Assembly: GCA_010015605.1 (NCBI GenBank) | Contig: ML975288.1 | Coordinates: 62,001-126,000, forward strand | Direction of reading: 5' to 3' | DNA: 64,000 bases | Source of the DNA: Decorospora gaudefroyi | Taxonomy: Eukaryota > Ascomycota > Dothideomycetes > Pleosporales > Pleosporaceae | In this document: in pieces, positions 42,469 to 54,399 of the stretch | How positions within the stretch are numbered: position 1 is the stretch's first letter | How the letters are laid out: each line of letters begins with the position of its first letter | Program-made: the position numbers and the translations under genes | Notes under the pieces: model-generated | The model's database searches: none | Told to the model about the DNA's origin: nothing | Seen by the model: only the letters and a program-made list of their open reading frames with translations

Positions 42469-42894
42469 ATGCGCGACCCATGGAACTTTCTCCTCCACCC
42501 AAACCTTTTCCTGTGTACACCCGACCCCAAAAACCAACTTCAACCCCATAATTCAGGTTTCCATTCTCAACCCATCATCAAGATCGTTATTGGTCTCTAC
42601 TTGGCGTTCATGCTCGCTGTCGTTCCGCTGTTTTTGGTGCTGGCTTGCTGGCGTGTTTGGTGTGAGTATCGGAGTTATCGTAGGGCTGAGCGGTTGCTGG
42701 AGGGTGGCCGGTGGGTTGAGCGCGGGCGTGGCGATGGATGGGGGAAGGTCGGGGATGGACTCGGTGGGCATGTGCGGGCGGGGGGGGATGGTGGTTGGGG
42801 AGCAGGGCAAGGGTATGGATTGGTGGTAGGTGGGAGTAGTGAAAGAAAATGGAAGTGTGAATGGCGTGCGTTCGTTCGGAGGGATACGTGCTAG
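42469..42894 (+). CDS. Possible small single-pass membrane protein (141 aa)
   Basis: The open frame reads MRDPWNFLLHPN and has one strong hydrophobic segment (IIKIVIGLYLAFMLAVVPLF continuing to about residue 62), followed by a basic stop-transfer patch (EYRSYRRAER). The C-terminal half is Gly/Trp/Arg-rich. I recognise no family. The hydrophobic-then-basic pattern looks like a real type III or signal-anchored protein. The Gly-rich remainder, and open frames on all strands here, lower confidence. An upstream exon is possible. Confidence 0.3.
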   Translation: MRDPWNFLLHPNLFLCTPDPKNQLQPHNSGFHSQPIIKIVIGLYLAFMLAVVPLFLVLACWRVWCEYRSYRRAERLLEGGRWVERGRGDGWGKVGDGLGGHVRAGGDGGWGAGQGYGLVVGGSSERKWKCEWRAFVRRDTC

Positions 42895-44863
42895 CGAGCA
42901 CGGTATGGCATCAGAAATCCAATATATTTCTGCATCTATACCCACTCGCTGCCGCTCCAATGCTACCTCGCGATCGCATCGCATCGTCCAACCAGTCACT
43001 CGAGCAAACGCTTTTTTCCCCAACCGACCTCATACCTCACCCTCACCAACACAACCCAACCCCTCTATAACAACTACCTAATTCCCAAATCCGCCATCAA
43101 TCCATCCCACCTTGGTAAAAGGGATGGCGGTCACCACTCTGTATGAAAAAAAAAAGACACGGGCCATGAAGCTTGTCATCGAGAACCAAAAAGGTTCAAA
43201 GTTCGAATCTCATTGAACACAAAGAAATACAGAGATGATCGTGATAAACTGGCCGCGAAAGAAGCTGGTTTCGGTGTTCAGGAAGTATAGAGGTTGGACA
43301 CTTTTTTTGCTGGGGCTTTGGTGCGGTTTGGTACTTGTATGGTGATGATTGGTCAGGACAGGCGCTGTATGTGACATTGATGGACAAACTATACGTGACT
43401 AGGGTGTGATGGAGTGAACTCTGACAGTACCTATGACTTCTCTGCTAGGCAGCGGGAGTTTGAAGTTCTCTTAGAACCCCTTGCTCGATGTGTAATCACA
43501 ATTAACAATCGGAGCCATCTCTACCAACTTTTTTTCCTCTTCAGCGGAGAAATTTCCGGTCTCGATTGTACTGGTAGGTAGTCGTGAGTCTATCTAATGG
43601 ATCCGGAGCGGCAAACAATATCAATGCGCCTGCTGAAATTTTTCATCATGTCGGATCATGAGTATCAGTAGGAACGTTGGCTGCTTATCGCTGCCCAACG
43701 AGCCGACTCGGTCCTACTTCGGCTCTACTCGTTTCAGATCATGTACACCTCCGTAGCGCCCTCACGTAGCAAGAAGAGACAATCCAACCATCATCGAACA
43801 GAATGCATTCATAGTTATTTCCTTTCACTAGTGAGCCTTCCAACACATCACCTATTATTCATCATCTAGAACGTACATGCAAAAAGATGTTTGGCATCGG
43901 CAGCTCCCTCTTTTCCCCCACATTCCGATGTCTTGTCATCTGTCAACAAAAAAAGGGAAACTGTGACGTACATGTTTCACCACAGACTCGGGGCTGTGCG
44001 TTAGCAGTTCCCTATGCAGCGGTGCTAGCTTCGGCCACGTGCGCCAAGTCTGGGCTTTTCAACGTCGTCCTCTCGTAGCGTATTGGGCGGTTAGACGCCA
44101 ACGACGCTTTTCGAACTTCTCGTCTGGCCACGATGACAAAAAGTCATCCCGGTCGGCGAGTGCGAGCGCGCTAAAACGTTTGGGAAAACTATGAACGAAG
44201 TTAAGTACATACCATATCGGCGAAGGAACACGGGAACGGGATCAATCGAGACCCGCCGCCCGATGCTAAACTTCGGCACATCATCGACTATGAACCCGCT
44301 GAACCTGAACCTAAATCTGTAGAGAAGATTGCCATAAAGCTATGGTCCTATGACGAGAACATACGTAGGAACGCTCCTCCGAGACCGAGACCAAGACCAC
44401 CGAGATCTTCGTCTAGGAAAAGCTGGGATATGCCTTGGGCTAACCCTTTCGTGTGAAGCCAGCCAAAATGATGGTCGCCCCTGCATTCGCTGCAGGAACA
44501 TCCGGCGCACGTCGCCTTGTCCTCCGCTAATGCTAGAGATTAACAAGACTAATCATCGATAAATAAGCTTTAGCGACACGCTTCAGAAATTTCCATGGTA
44601 CGCCACAGCTCATCAGGCAACGGCCATATTCGGCCATATTCGGGAAAGGAGACACTTCTTGCGTCGTTCGAACGAAGACTAGTACGATATTGTTGCCTCG
44701 CCTTAGCACAACCCAGAAGTATACCGGTATGGCAAGAGTTTGTAATACGCAATCTACGCCAACAAGTTGTATAAGTACTGCCTAAGATCCTCCTCAGCAG
44801 GTCCATCAAGCACCTTTCAATCCGATCAATCTTGAGTTCTATACCTTCTTTAACTCATTCACC
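42895..44863. other. Long intergenic region upstream of glucanase gene
   Basis: Almost 2 kb have no intact gene. A degenerate coding-like stretch lies at about 44210-44566 (see separate entry). The rest shows no transposon features, tRNA or strong RIP-like base bias that I can judge by eye. Confidence 0.4.
44210..44566 (+). pseudogene. Possible decayed gene fragment with Cys-rich end
   Basis: One frame reads about 75 codons of protein-like sequence (DYEPAEPEPKSVEKIAIKLW, then RPRPRPPRSSSRKSWDMPW) and stops near 44457. The next frame carries CEASQNDGRPCIRCRNIRRT, a Cys pattern reminiscent of fungal zinc-cluster-like proteins, and stops near 44566. A stop lies upstream near 44200. It may be a decayed or partial gene; the evidence is weak. 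Confidence 0.25.
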
Positions 44864-46291
44864 ATGCGTGCCTCCGCTACTCTCACCGCGGCCCTCATGG
44901 CTGGCGCCGTTACTGCGGCACCCACCCCAGGTCTGATCGGCGACCTGTTCGGCCTAATCACTAACGACATTAGCAAGCTATTGTCTTCTATTGGCATTAA
45001 GCTTCGCAACGATTTTTACAAACACGGTGCCATTATTCCCTTCCACGACAAGTGTCCGTTCGATATCTCGCCTGTCGAGCTGAGCCCTAAGCGCTACACC
45101 CACGATATCACCTGGGGCGCGGGTGTCAATGGAGGAAACTTCATCGACTGGAAGACCTTCAAGGCCAACGGAGCCAATCTAGGCGGATGGCTCGAGAAGG
45201 AGAAGACGCACGACCCGATCTGGTGGTCTGAAGTCGGCGGTGATGCTGCTCCGGACGAGTGGACTCTCTGCCAGAACCTTGGCAGCAAGTGCGCCTCCGT
45301 TTTCGAGGAGCGTTATGCATCTTTCATCAACACTGCTACTATCGACAAGCTTGCTAGCGCGGGTGTCAATGCCCTCCGTATCCCGCTTACGTATGCTGCC
45401 TTCATCAAGTACCCGGGTTCCCAGCTTCACCATGGTAACCAGTTGAGCTACCTCAAGACTGTCACCGACTATGCCATCAACAAGTACAACATGCACAGTA
45501 AGTCAACTTGATGTTCACAACACCCATCTCAAACATATTGCTAATCCCATATCCTAGTCATCATCGGTCTTCACTCCCTCCCCGGTGGTATCAACAGCCT
45601 GGACATTGGCGAGGCGTTTGGCCACAGTGCCTGGTTCCAAAACGCGACCAACCTGGACTACTCCTTCAAAGCCATCGACGGCATGCTCGACTTCATCAAG
45701 CGCAGCGGCCGCCTCAACGCCTGGACCATCGCGCCCCTAAACGAAGCCTCCGACAACTTCGCCGGCTTCGGCTCCGCAGCCGGCCTAACCGCCGACGGCA
45801 CAAACTGGGTCAACACCTACTTCGACGGCGTGCTCAAAAAGATCGCCAAGCTCGATAAGCGCATCCCAATGATGATCCAGGATAACTTCATGGGCGCCAG
45901 CTACTGGGCCCCCTTCTACGACGCCACCGCCAACATCGTCATCGACACTCACGTCTACTACTTCGCGGCCGCCGGTACGTATTCTGGGTACGTGAATCCG
46001 GCAGTTTGCGGGCAGGCGACGTATATTGCGCAGGAGACCAAGTTTCCCATCTTCATTGGTGAGTGGGCGCTACAGGCTATGTATAACAATACGCTAGAGG
46101 GCCGCAAGACCATCTTTGATACGCAGCGCTATGCGTGGAATAAGTATGTTTCGGGCGGTGCGTTTTGGACGGCTGTCTCGTATGCGACGGATAAGGTGGA
46201 TGGTGAGGGGACGCAGCGTGAGTATTGGAGCTTTATCGATCTTATTGAGCAGGGGGTTGCGACGAAGGCTACGGATGAGAGTTATTGCTAG
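44864..46291 (+). CDS. GH5_9 exo-beta-1,3-glucanase, secreted
   Basis: There are two exons (44864-45497 and 45558-46291) around a 60-bp intron, giving 455 aa. The signal peptide is MRASATLTAALMAGAVTAAP. The barrel has ANLGGWLEKEK, VNALRIPLTYAAF, IIIGLHSLPGGINSLD, the acid/base Glu in APLNEASDN and the nucleophile Glu in FIGEWALQ. These are the marks of fungal Exg1-like glucan 1,3-beta-glucosidases, which trim cell-wall or substrate beta-1,3-glucan outside the cell. An N-terminal segment of about 60 residues before the barrel is hydrophobic or amphipathic. One NxS/T site lies near NATNLD. No GPI signal is seen. Confidence 0.9.
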
Positions 46292-47173
46292 ACGTCTGCG
46301 GGTGGGGGATGTTTGAATTGTGCAATGACTCGGTTGGAAGAGGGATAGTTATGGTTTTTTATGATGTTTATATCTTTCACTTGTTGTATTATTAAACCCG
46401 GATTCTAAAATTGATATTCTTTTTTTTTCGCAACTTGAAAATCATGGTCCTCATACCCCAACTTTTTTCCTACATCAATCGATGCATAACTAACTCATGG
46501 CACAAAAGATCTGCATTTGTTTCCGAAACAAAAACTGTTGTTACTACTTTCACTCTCGCCGTACCTGTTAAGCTTGACATTCGAGTCTCCTGTAGCCCTT
46601 ATCTACCAGTCTTCGAGTTCCGATCTCCCAGGAATTTATAATCGCCCCCACCATCTACCCTTTCTGCGTCCTCTGGCTCCACAGTCACTGGCGGCCAAGA
46701 TATTGACTTCCGCCCCTCGTTAGACGGCAGAATAAAAATTCGCATTCATCTTCCATCCTCTATGCATACCTCAAAGGCAGTTTTCTTGCGGAGAAAGGAG
46801 AAGTGGTTTCTGACTCATAGGAAAGATGGTGTGGGTTCTTAGGTACGGTTGCAAACAACTGTTAGAGGCGCGTCGCGGTGAGAGGTGATGAGCAGCCGGA
46901 TCTGCGGTGATAAGCCTCTGTTTCTGTTGAAGGAAATATTCCTCCCGTTGACTGTGGATGTTTCAGCTCGGTGACGTCAAAGTTGGCATGTTTCGACTTG
47001 TGTTGCCCCAACGACGGCACAACAATGCGGATGCGCACAGACTCGACACAACAGGCTAGGCGACGCACGGAGAAGCCATCCATCCCATCGCTCACCAACC
47101 TACGTCGTGATTAACCAGAGATGCGCCGACACTCACAGCATTCGACATAATTCGCAACCATCAATCCGCCAAC
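46292..47173. other. Intergenic, upstream of ASPM-like gene
   Basis: This 882 bp lies between the glucanase 3' end and the ASPM-like start. It presumably holds the promoter of the latter. No gene is supported. Confidence 0.45.
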
Positions 47174-50100
47174 ATGTACCCATACAGCGCGGGCACGCCA
47201 TGCCCCCAGCCACACTATTCCTCGACGAACAGCCGCTACAGCGGTTATGGGAGCCAATCAACCATGTACGCGCCCCGCTACACGTCTACAGGAGACGACA
47301 CCACAGCGAACCTGGACTACACCACAGAAGTGCACGCCGCTGCACGCCCGAAACCGCGACGGCCAATGCGCAACATGCGCAAGCCCGCCTTCAACCCCTC
47401 GCTGGACATCTTCGAGGATGTCGCGCAGGAGGAGCAGCAGCAGCAGCAGCAGCACGCCGACTTTGCGGTGAAGAGGACAAGTCGCGCGTCGGTTGTGCCA
47501 GCGGGCGCGAGGGCGAAGAAAAACACGATACTCGCCCATCCCGCACAGAAGATAGCCAAGCCCGCGCCGCCTGCGCCGGAACCACAGCCGGAGAGACCGC
47601 ACCGACGACGCGTCTCGCAGATGCCGAGCGACAGGCATGGAATGGGAATCGACGCCAATGCGACGGTGCAGCTACGTGAGCATGTCCTGGAGAAGAAGGA
47701 GCTCAGGAAGCAGGGACCTAAGAAGGATCTACGACGACGCACCATCTACATTCCGTCCGATGACACTTCAGTCTTCACCATCCACCCAGGACAGCCGACA
47801 CACGCGCCGCGCAACGTTCGGGAGCCGTCGCCCGACATTGGACTGGATCTCGTGACCCTCTCGGAAGAGGAAGGAAACAACCTGCTGCCCGCACTGAAGA
47901 GGGAGAAGAAGACATCGCGCAAATCACTCGCGGCACCCCCAAAGCGCGGTCCGCTGAGCACGTCGTCGCGCTCGACGCAGAGTGTGTCCTTCTCGAGCGA
48001 CACCATGGGGTCAGGAGGTGGCAAGGAGAACGTGCCGCCGGGCATGGAGGTCATTGAGAACAAGGGCAACGGCAGCGGCACGCACATCGAGATCAACTTC
48101 ACGAAGCCGGAGCCGAAGAAGCCTGTTGCAAAGGCGCCCAAGGTCCACTTCAACGCACCCAAGGAGCCCGAGCGGATACCGCATACCAAGAAACGGACGG
48201 AAGGATCCCAAAAGCGAGTGCGTCCGCAAACAGGTACGCACGATGATTCGCCAGCCAAAGCACTCAAGGCGCGAGCAGATGGCACAGCGTCTGCAGCGAG
48301 CAGCAGGGCCGCGTTAAGGACGACTATCAAGACGGAGCGCGCAAAGCTGGCAAGGGCGAAGCGTACACCACTCTCTTCTTCGCCCTTCCACACCGACAAG
48401 TCTCCGCCTACCGCACTGCGCCGCCAAAAGACGGGAAGCGTAGCAAGCAGCATCACCATGCTGCACGAGGTCGGGCAGCGGCCACAGTCGCGCGAAAAAT
48501 ACCCAGTACTGCATGAGGATCTGGCCCAGCCTGAGCTTTACGAGGACAACTGGCTTACCTACCAAGAAGTCGCCATCACACAACTGCTGAACTCGGTATT
48601 CGACTCCGCGAGCCAGGACCCAAATGCTGAGCAGAGCCCACAAGATCTGCGCAAGAAGATGCTGGCCATATACCATGATCCGGCTATGCCATTGCTGCAC
48701 AAGCGTCTTCAAGCATCGTTGCAGTTCGGGGCACTGGGCATACCAAAGGACCTCTTAGCCCAAGCACTACGACTAAAGGATGATGTAGGTCTGCGCAACA
48801 AGTTCCTCAACCTTTGGACCAAGTCGTACGATCTCAACGCCCTCCGAGCTGCAGCTGAAACCATCGTCGGTCGTCAAATTACCACGCCCTGCCGATTGTC
48901 CACTGGCTCTACGTGCTCGGACGATGGATCCCGCCAATACCGTGCGGAGCGACGTGCTATCGAGAATTTTCTCTCTGCCTTCTTGATCAAGAACGAGGAT
49001 GCTGTTCGTGTCAAATCTGGGGGTGGTAGCATTGCCAGCCTCACGCGTGGCGAGGACGAATTTGGATCCCAGGGCTGGTCATGGCGACGCACCGCACTGC
49101 GAAGTTTGATGCTCATCCTCCTCCTCGACCGAGCGAAGACGACAGAAGCTCTCCCAGGCTGCTTGTTCCAGACCACTTCAGCACACAAGACGTCGGTTGA
49201 AGTCTTGCACCAGCTGTCCAAGATGCTGCTACCTTCCCACGGCGACATCACACGCCCGCTCAGCCATCTAAACTACAAGGTCGACCACGTTCAGTATCCA
49301 CTGCAGGAGTATACATACCACATCGACAATATTGCTATCGACCTCCGCGACGGTATCGTCCTGACCCGCCTCATAGAGCTACTGATCTACCCATCAACCG
49401 CACAGCAAGAAGACACGGTCACAATCAGCATGCCCACCGGCGAACTCCTCACCAGCCCGCGCGACGCCTCCCAAAAGGACACCTGGATCCTATCCCAACA
49501 TCTGAAATACCCAGCCATCGGTCGTCCCCAAAAGGTCTACAATGTCCAAATCGCGCTCGCAGCCCTAAGTAACCTTCCTGGCATGCCGAGCACAGGCATC
49601 AAAGCCGAAGAAATCGTCGACGGCCACCGCGAAAAGACACTCTCCCTCCTGTGGTCCCTCGTTGGCAAATGCGGGCTCGGAAGCTTGGTCGACTGGCCGC
49701 AGCTCGTCAAAGAAACAGAGCGCTTCCAGCAACAATGGTACACGACCCGCGACAACTTTGAGCACCGCTCGCTAGACTCTGATACCGAAGCGGACGAAGA
49801 AGAGCACAACACCACAAGCCTCGACTATCACAAGCGCTTACTACTCGCCTGGTCTCGCGCCATTGCCCGACTCCACGGCCTCAAAGTCTCCAACCTAACC
49901 ACCAGTTTCTCCGATCCGAAAATCCTCGAACTCATCGTCGACACGTATCTTCCCCGCACTCTATCCCCCACCTTGTCCCCCACCCTGGGTCTCTCCGCAA
50001 AACTAAAAGCCATCGGCTGTTCCTCCTCCTTCATCGCCCTCTTCACCCCAAACCACCACAACACGATACCCAGCCCAGACTTCACCACCCTAACTCTTGC

Positions 50101-50458
50101 CTTCCTCGCCGCCCGCCTCCTCCCCCTCTCCCGCACCCACCAAGCCGCCCGCACAATCCAATCCGCATTCCGGTCCCACCTCCGCCGCCGCACCCTCTCC
50201 GCCCGCCTCCAAGCAGTGAAACTCGCGCACGCTTGTGCGCATGTTGCGCAGGCTAGACTTAGGCTCGTCGCTGCTGCGACGCTTTTTCAGAGGCGCTGGC
50301 GGGCTGTGCGTGAGCATAGGCAAAGAGAATTGGTGCGGAGTGTGACTATGTTTCAGGGTCTGGCCAAGGGGTGGGTGGTGAGGAGGTGGGCGAGGAGGGT
50401 TACGGGCGGGCGGGTTGGAGGGAGGGAGAGGGGGAGACGGGGGAGAGGGGGTTGGTAG
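47174..50458 (+). CDS. ASPM/Sha1-like spindle protein (calponin homology plus IQ motifs)
   Basis: A single exon encodes 1094 aa. The first 430 residues are disordered and basic, with a glutamine run near residue 90 and a KEN-like KENVPPG segment (a possible APC/C degron). A helical core follows (EDNWLTYQEVAITQLLNSVF, LHKRLQASLQFG, WSWRRTALRSLMLILLLDRA) with calponin-homology-like segments (IAIDLRDGIVLTRLIELLIY, YNVQIALAALSNLPGM). IQ-type repeats close the protein (RTIQSAFRSHLRRR, TLFQRRWRAVREHRQ). This is the layout of abnormal-spindle/ASPM and fission-yeast/Aspergillus Sha1-like calmodulin-binding proteins at spindle poles. The function is inferred from that resemblance. Confidence 0.8.
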   Translation: MYPYSAGTPCPQPHYSSTNSRYSGYGSQSTMYAPRYTSTGDDTTANLDYTTEVHAAARPKPRRPMRNMRKPAFNPSLDIFEDVAQEEQQQQQQHADFAVKRTSRASVVPAGARAKKNTILAHPAQKIAKPAPPAPEPQPERPHRRRVSQMPSDRHGMGIDANATVQLREHVLEKKELRKQGPKKDLRRRTIYIPSDDTSVFTIHPGQPTHAPRNVREPSPDIGLDLVTLSEEEGNNLLPALKREKKTSRKSLAAPPKRGPLSTSSRSTQSVSFSSDTMGSGGGKENVPPGMEVIENKGNGSGTHIEINFTKPEPKKPVAKAPKVHFNAPKEPERIPHTKKRTEGSQKRVRPQTGTHDDSPAKALKARADGTASAASSRAALRTTIKTERAKLARAKRTPLSSSPFHTDKSPPTALRRQKTGSVASSITMLHEVGQRPQSREKYPVLHEDLAQPELYEDNWLTYQEVAITQLLNSVFDSASQDPNAEQSPQDLRKKMLAIYHDPAMPLLHKRLQASLQFGALGIPKDLLAQALRLKDDVGLRNKFLNLWTKSYDLNALRAAAETIVGRQITTPCRLSTGSTCSDDGSRQYRAERRAIENFLSAFLIKNEDAVRVKSGGGSIASLTRGEDEFGSQGWSWRRTALRSLMLILLLDRAKTTEALPGCLFQTTSAHKTSVEVLHQLSKMLLPSHGDITRPLSHLNYKVDHVQYPLQEYTYHIDNIAIDLRDGIVLTRLIELLIYPSTAQQEDTVTISMPTGELLTSPRDASQKDTWILSQHLKYPAIGRPQKVYNVQIALAALSNLPGMPSTGIKAEEIVDGHREKTLSLLWSLVGKCGLGSLVDWPQLVKETERFQQQWYTTRDNFEHRSLDSDTEADEEEHNTTSLDYHKRLLLAWSRAIARLHGLKVSNLTTSFSDPKILELIVDTYLPRTLSPTLSPTLGLSAKLKAIGCSSSFIALFTPNHHNTIPSPDFTTLTLAFLAARLLPLSRTHQAARTIQSAFRSHLRRRTLSARLQAVKLAHACAHVAQARLRLVAAATLFQRRWRAVREHRQRELVRSVTMFQGLAKGWVVRRWARRVTGGRVGGRERGRRGRGGW
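47433..47453 (+). repeat. CAG trinucleotide repeat encoding polyglutamine
   Basis: Seven consecutive CAG codons lie inside the ASPM-like gene and encode a glutamine run. The repeat is in frame, so length changes would alter only the glutamine run. Confidence 0.9.
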
Positions 50459-51476
50459 GTTGGTCGGTGTAATGCGTGGTTTATACGACACGATCGGACG
50501 GTGTTTTTTTTTTGGTGTTTGCTGTTTAATACATATTAGCAAGGGAGCATTTCGTTTTTGCTTGAGACTATTCGGTATTTCCTTTTTGGACCAGTAACGT
50601 GGACATTCATTGGTGCCACGACGTTTGGAATTCCTATTCTCTTTTCCTCTTTTTTTTTCTTTTGGTTTGGCCTTTTCCAATACCAACAATGCTTGCTGCC
50701 TGTGTTCGTACCTACGGTAGATACATACTTGGCTAGCATAACAGCATAGCATAGCATACGTATTCTTCCTTGTGTTGCATACCTAATCATCCCGCCCTAT
50801 CCCCTTTTATTTCCCTACATCACATCACTTACTAACTAACTACCCCCCCTACCCTACCCTCTAAACCATCCCATCAAATCTCATCAGGACCCGTACGGAC
50901 CTAATCCTTCGTGCTAAGTAGGTAGCAAATCGGACACAACCATGCACAACGTTTTGTGATCAACAAATCCAAAACGCCAGATTGTTATAAAGGACAGATA
51001 TTGGTTTCACATCACAAACTAAAACTTAAAACTTAAACTTGAAAACGTAAACTACTCCGCCATCAACCAATCTTCCCTACACAAATCCTCGAATCGCGCT
51101 GGGTATCAAAAAAAAAGGGGGTGGGGGACGGATGTTCGTTGTGATATGGTTACGAAAAAAAACAAGTCAAAAGTTAAAAAGAAGCAAGGCCCACGCGCGC
51201 GCCTAGGTTAGGTAGCGAACGGGGCAAAAAAGAATCAAATCAATCAAACAAACTCAAAAAAGAAAAAAAAAATAAAAGAGACGTAAAGACCATAATATCC
51301 CTCGGCAAAGCACAAAAAAAAAGTGGAAAGCCCCCAGATTTCTCTCCTTCACCATTTAGCCCCAGCCAGCCAGCCGTCATCCATGTCGTTTTACACCCCG
51401 CAAAACCCCTTGTTTCAATCCATTCATTCATTCATTCATTCATTCAAGTCGTACCCTATCCGTAACTCCCCATCAG
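50459..51476. other. Convergent 3' intergenic region with simple repeats
   Basis: About 1 kb separates the ends of the ASPM-like and SLM1 genes. It holds T- and A-runs and the CATT repeat at 51421-51446. No gene is supported. Confidence 0.5.
51421..51446. repeat. (CATT)n microsatellite
   Basis: Six tandem CATT units plus two bases, just beyond the SLM1 stop codon in its 3' UTR region. Confidence 0.85.
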
Positions 51477-54399
51477 TCAGTTGTAGCGCAAGAATGTGGC
51501 AGGTGGCTCCGTGGTGGCCCTCCCCGCTTCGACAGGAGGTGTAGCTTTGGGATACTCGCCCGGTACATGCAGGTCACTAACGCTCATGTCCGTGTTCATC
51601 CTTCTCGCCATTCCTGGGTGGGCTATTGCTTGTGCGGTATCAACCAGTTCCACGGGCACAGGGCCGCCGTTGACTGTCTTGTCAAAGGCAGGGGCGGCAC
51701 CTACCTCAGACTTGCCTAAAAAAGACGATGTGGTCGCTGGGGTTTCGTGATCACCGGTTTGCTCGTGCTGGGACTGGTTGTGAATGGGAGCCTCATTGTG
51801 CGTGGGTGTCGACGTAGACTGCGGGACATAGCCAGTATCGTCAATCTGATCAGAAAGGATATGGTCAGGGTGTCGCTCAGGAACTTGCGTCGCAGTGGCC
51901 TCCGGATAACCCACCGACCGCTGCTGATCAAGGGGGTATTGCTGTCCTTGGTTCTTCTGCTCCGCTTGTTCGTTCAAATCCTGCTGGTGAGCTTCGGCTT
52001 GCTGTTGCGCCAACTGCTTCCTGCGATAGGCTTCGTTTGCTAGCGCTGCAGTCGCAGCTCCTCCGGCAGCAGGCGCCATCCAGTTACCATAGTTGTTACT
52101 GTCGTGTCGCTGAAAGGGCTGATTATTGTCAAAGGTCGGTTGATCATAGTTCTCAGCGTGAGTAGGTTGAATCGGGTAGTTCTGGGTTACGGGCGCGTAT
52201 GAGCTGTCATTGGTGATGAAAGGGTCGTACGACTGCTGAGTGGTTGGGTAGGGTTCTGCGTGCTGAGGTTGCTGGATAGGCTGGGTATATTGGGACGATT
52301 GAACAGGTTCGAGTGGCTGTTGGACCGAGCTATGGGCGAGATACATCGGGTGAACTTCCTGTTGTGGACCTCCGGACATGGTCGTTAGATCATTGCCGAC
52401 CTCTGAACTTCCACTAGAAGGCGAAAGAGGCGCTTGTAAGTTACGGTTGACGACTAAATCGGACGGGAAACGCCCACCTGGAGAAGGACGTAGAGGTCGC
52501 TGCGGAGACTGGTCCCTATAGGCCTGGTCCTTCATCGACTGGTTGGCTGAGAACGGAACTGCATCTGCCTCGTCTTCCTCTAGCCCGCCATCAGAACTTG
52601 CCGAGCGGGCGCTGCCGGCACTGGCACTCCTAACGCTTGCATGGCGGCGGACGAAAGCGTTGCGCTCTTCTCCACTCTTCTCGGTCAGAGCCTTGATATC
52701 GTCGAACCAAGCTACCATGGTCTCGTACGTCTCGGCCCGGAATACCCATGTGTGGCCACGGTGCATCGATCCAGCCTGACGGCCTTTGATGACAAACTTA
52801 TGCGACGAGCTTCCGGGCTGAGAACGAGAACCAAGCTTTTGGTCTGGCAGATATAGGGACATGACGGGAGGCTGCGTGTAGATGCGATCGGCCGACTTGA
52901 ACTCGTGGATGTGAGTTGGCGACAAAACATACCTGGGCTGCATTAGACAAAGCATCGCACAGAGAATGTGTTACTCACCAGCCTGGGGTATACGACTTGA
53001 GGTATTTGCTCTTCCTCTCGAGCATACCTGCTCTGACCTCAGTAGTAGCTGGGTGATGTTTGCCGGGGTATTCAATGTCTTCCAATCTGCGCAGCGGCAT
53101 GTCTGGATTGACAAAATGTGGATCGCTCCGCACAAACCTGCTCCACTCGAGGTCACGCGGCATAGCAATTGGACCGTTGCGTAGTTTGTCGACCGTGCTG
53201 TACGACTCATCGGCATCACGCTTTAAGATGCTGGCCAGGGCATTGTAAGCCTTCTGAACTTCGCCAACTACAATCGACTCGAGTTCGCGGCCGGAGTTCT
53301 CTAGGTTGAGGTAGGCCTATACGCATTAGCGGATTTTTTTTTCCACTCAGACAGACAACCACATACCCGGTGCAGGTAGTTTTCCTCGTCGATCTGCCTC
53401 TCCACCTGGCGCTCCACACCCAGACGAACGACATAGGGATCCCCCTTACCGGCGACGGCAGTCGGATCCGAGTCAACGAGGGCCAACGCTTCCTCGAGTG
53501 CCGTTACACACTTGCGCGTCGTCTCCTTCTCCTTCTCGACGTTGTTCTTGAAGTCTCCGGACAGCGACTTGATCTCCTTGATCTTCTGCGCCAGATCCGC
53601 TCGGAGACCACTGAGCTGATTGATCACGTCTGCCTCTACGTCGCGGGCCTTGTTAGCCTCGACAATGGCTTGCTTGTGGAAGTCGCGGAGGATGCGGTTA
53701 GCGTCGTTCAGGCCTCCCTCGACAAGGAGAGCAGCGGGCGCATTGGTGTTGTTGATGACGTTTGACACTTTGAGGAGCGATTTGCTGCGGTGTTCGTACG
53801 AAGACGCTACCTCTCGGAAGTAGGCGATGAGGTCCTTGAGGAACTTCCGCCAGGCTGTCTGGGGTTAGTGGGTTGTCTGGGCCAGTCACATGCGTAAACA
53901 TACTCTGAAAGCGGTCGGCCAGTATTTCAGTCGGAGTGCCCTTGGTCGGTACAGGCGTAAAGAATACACTGTCCTCACGGTCGTAGCCGCGCTCCTGGTC
54001 ATCAATGGTCACGCCACGAATGCTACCGGCGTGCATGCTCTTCCGGCTCCCGCTGCGCTTCAGGCTGCCGGTCCGCTTGACCGAGCTCTTCTTCTTGAGC
54101 GTGCCATTGCGAGAGGGAGTCGTGCCCTGGTTCAGGGTCGAGCCGCGGGACGATGAGCGCGGACGCGCATCACCGTCGACGACTGAAGATCCTCGTGTGC
54201 GTGCATCGAAGTCCTCCTCGAACCTGCCCAGGCGCGAGCGGTCATGTTGCGCGCCCGCCGAACCGTTTGCGAAGTCATTGACGCCGATATCCAGCTGGGA
54301 AGAGTTGCCGTATCCTCTGCTGGTGTGCGAAGGGTCGTCTACCAGCGGTACAGAGTTGTACGTCGCCGAAGGGGTAGTGGGTCGATATGTCGTCGCCAT
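51477..54399 (-). CDS. SLM1: Slm1-like F-BAR/PH domain protein (TORC2/PI(4,5)P2 effector)
   Basis: There are four exons (54399-53904, 53854-53367, 53316-52979, 52932-51477), all phases consistent, giving 925 aa. The N-terminal 150 residues are Ser/Arg-rich and basic (LKKKSSVKRTGSLKRSGSRK). An F-BAR-like coiled-coil domain spans about 165-410 (AYFREVASSYEHRSKSLLKV, ADLAQKIKEIKSLSGDFKNN, ERQVERQIDEENYLHR). A PH domain at about 425-545 (AGMLERKSKYLKSYTPGWYV, HTWVFRAETYETMVAWF) should bind PI(4,5)P2. The tail is Gln/Pro-rich and disordered. Slm1/Slm2 sit at eisosomes and pass membrane stress to TORC2-Ypk1. Confidence 0.9.

Noticed and set aside
42167..42829. 220-codon plus-strand frame overlapping the possible small membrane protein
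   Set aside because: The first part is Pro/Thr/Ser low-complexity from a C-rich tract, and it only borrows the hydrophobic region in a poorer frame; not supported as a separate gene.
43195..43225. GTTCGAATC string on the plus strand suggesting a tRNA B box
   Set aside because: The T stem does not pair and no upstream A box or cloverleaf can be drawn.
50090..50752. 220-codon minus-strand frame over the 3' end of the ASPM-like gene
   Set aside because: Pro/Lys/Arg-rich antisense of the coding exon and its 3' UTR; no motif.
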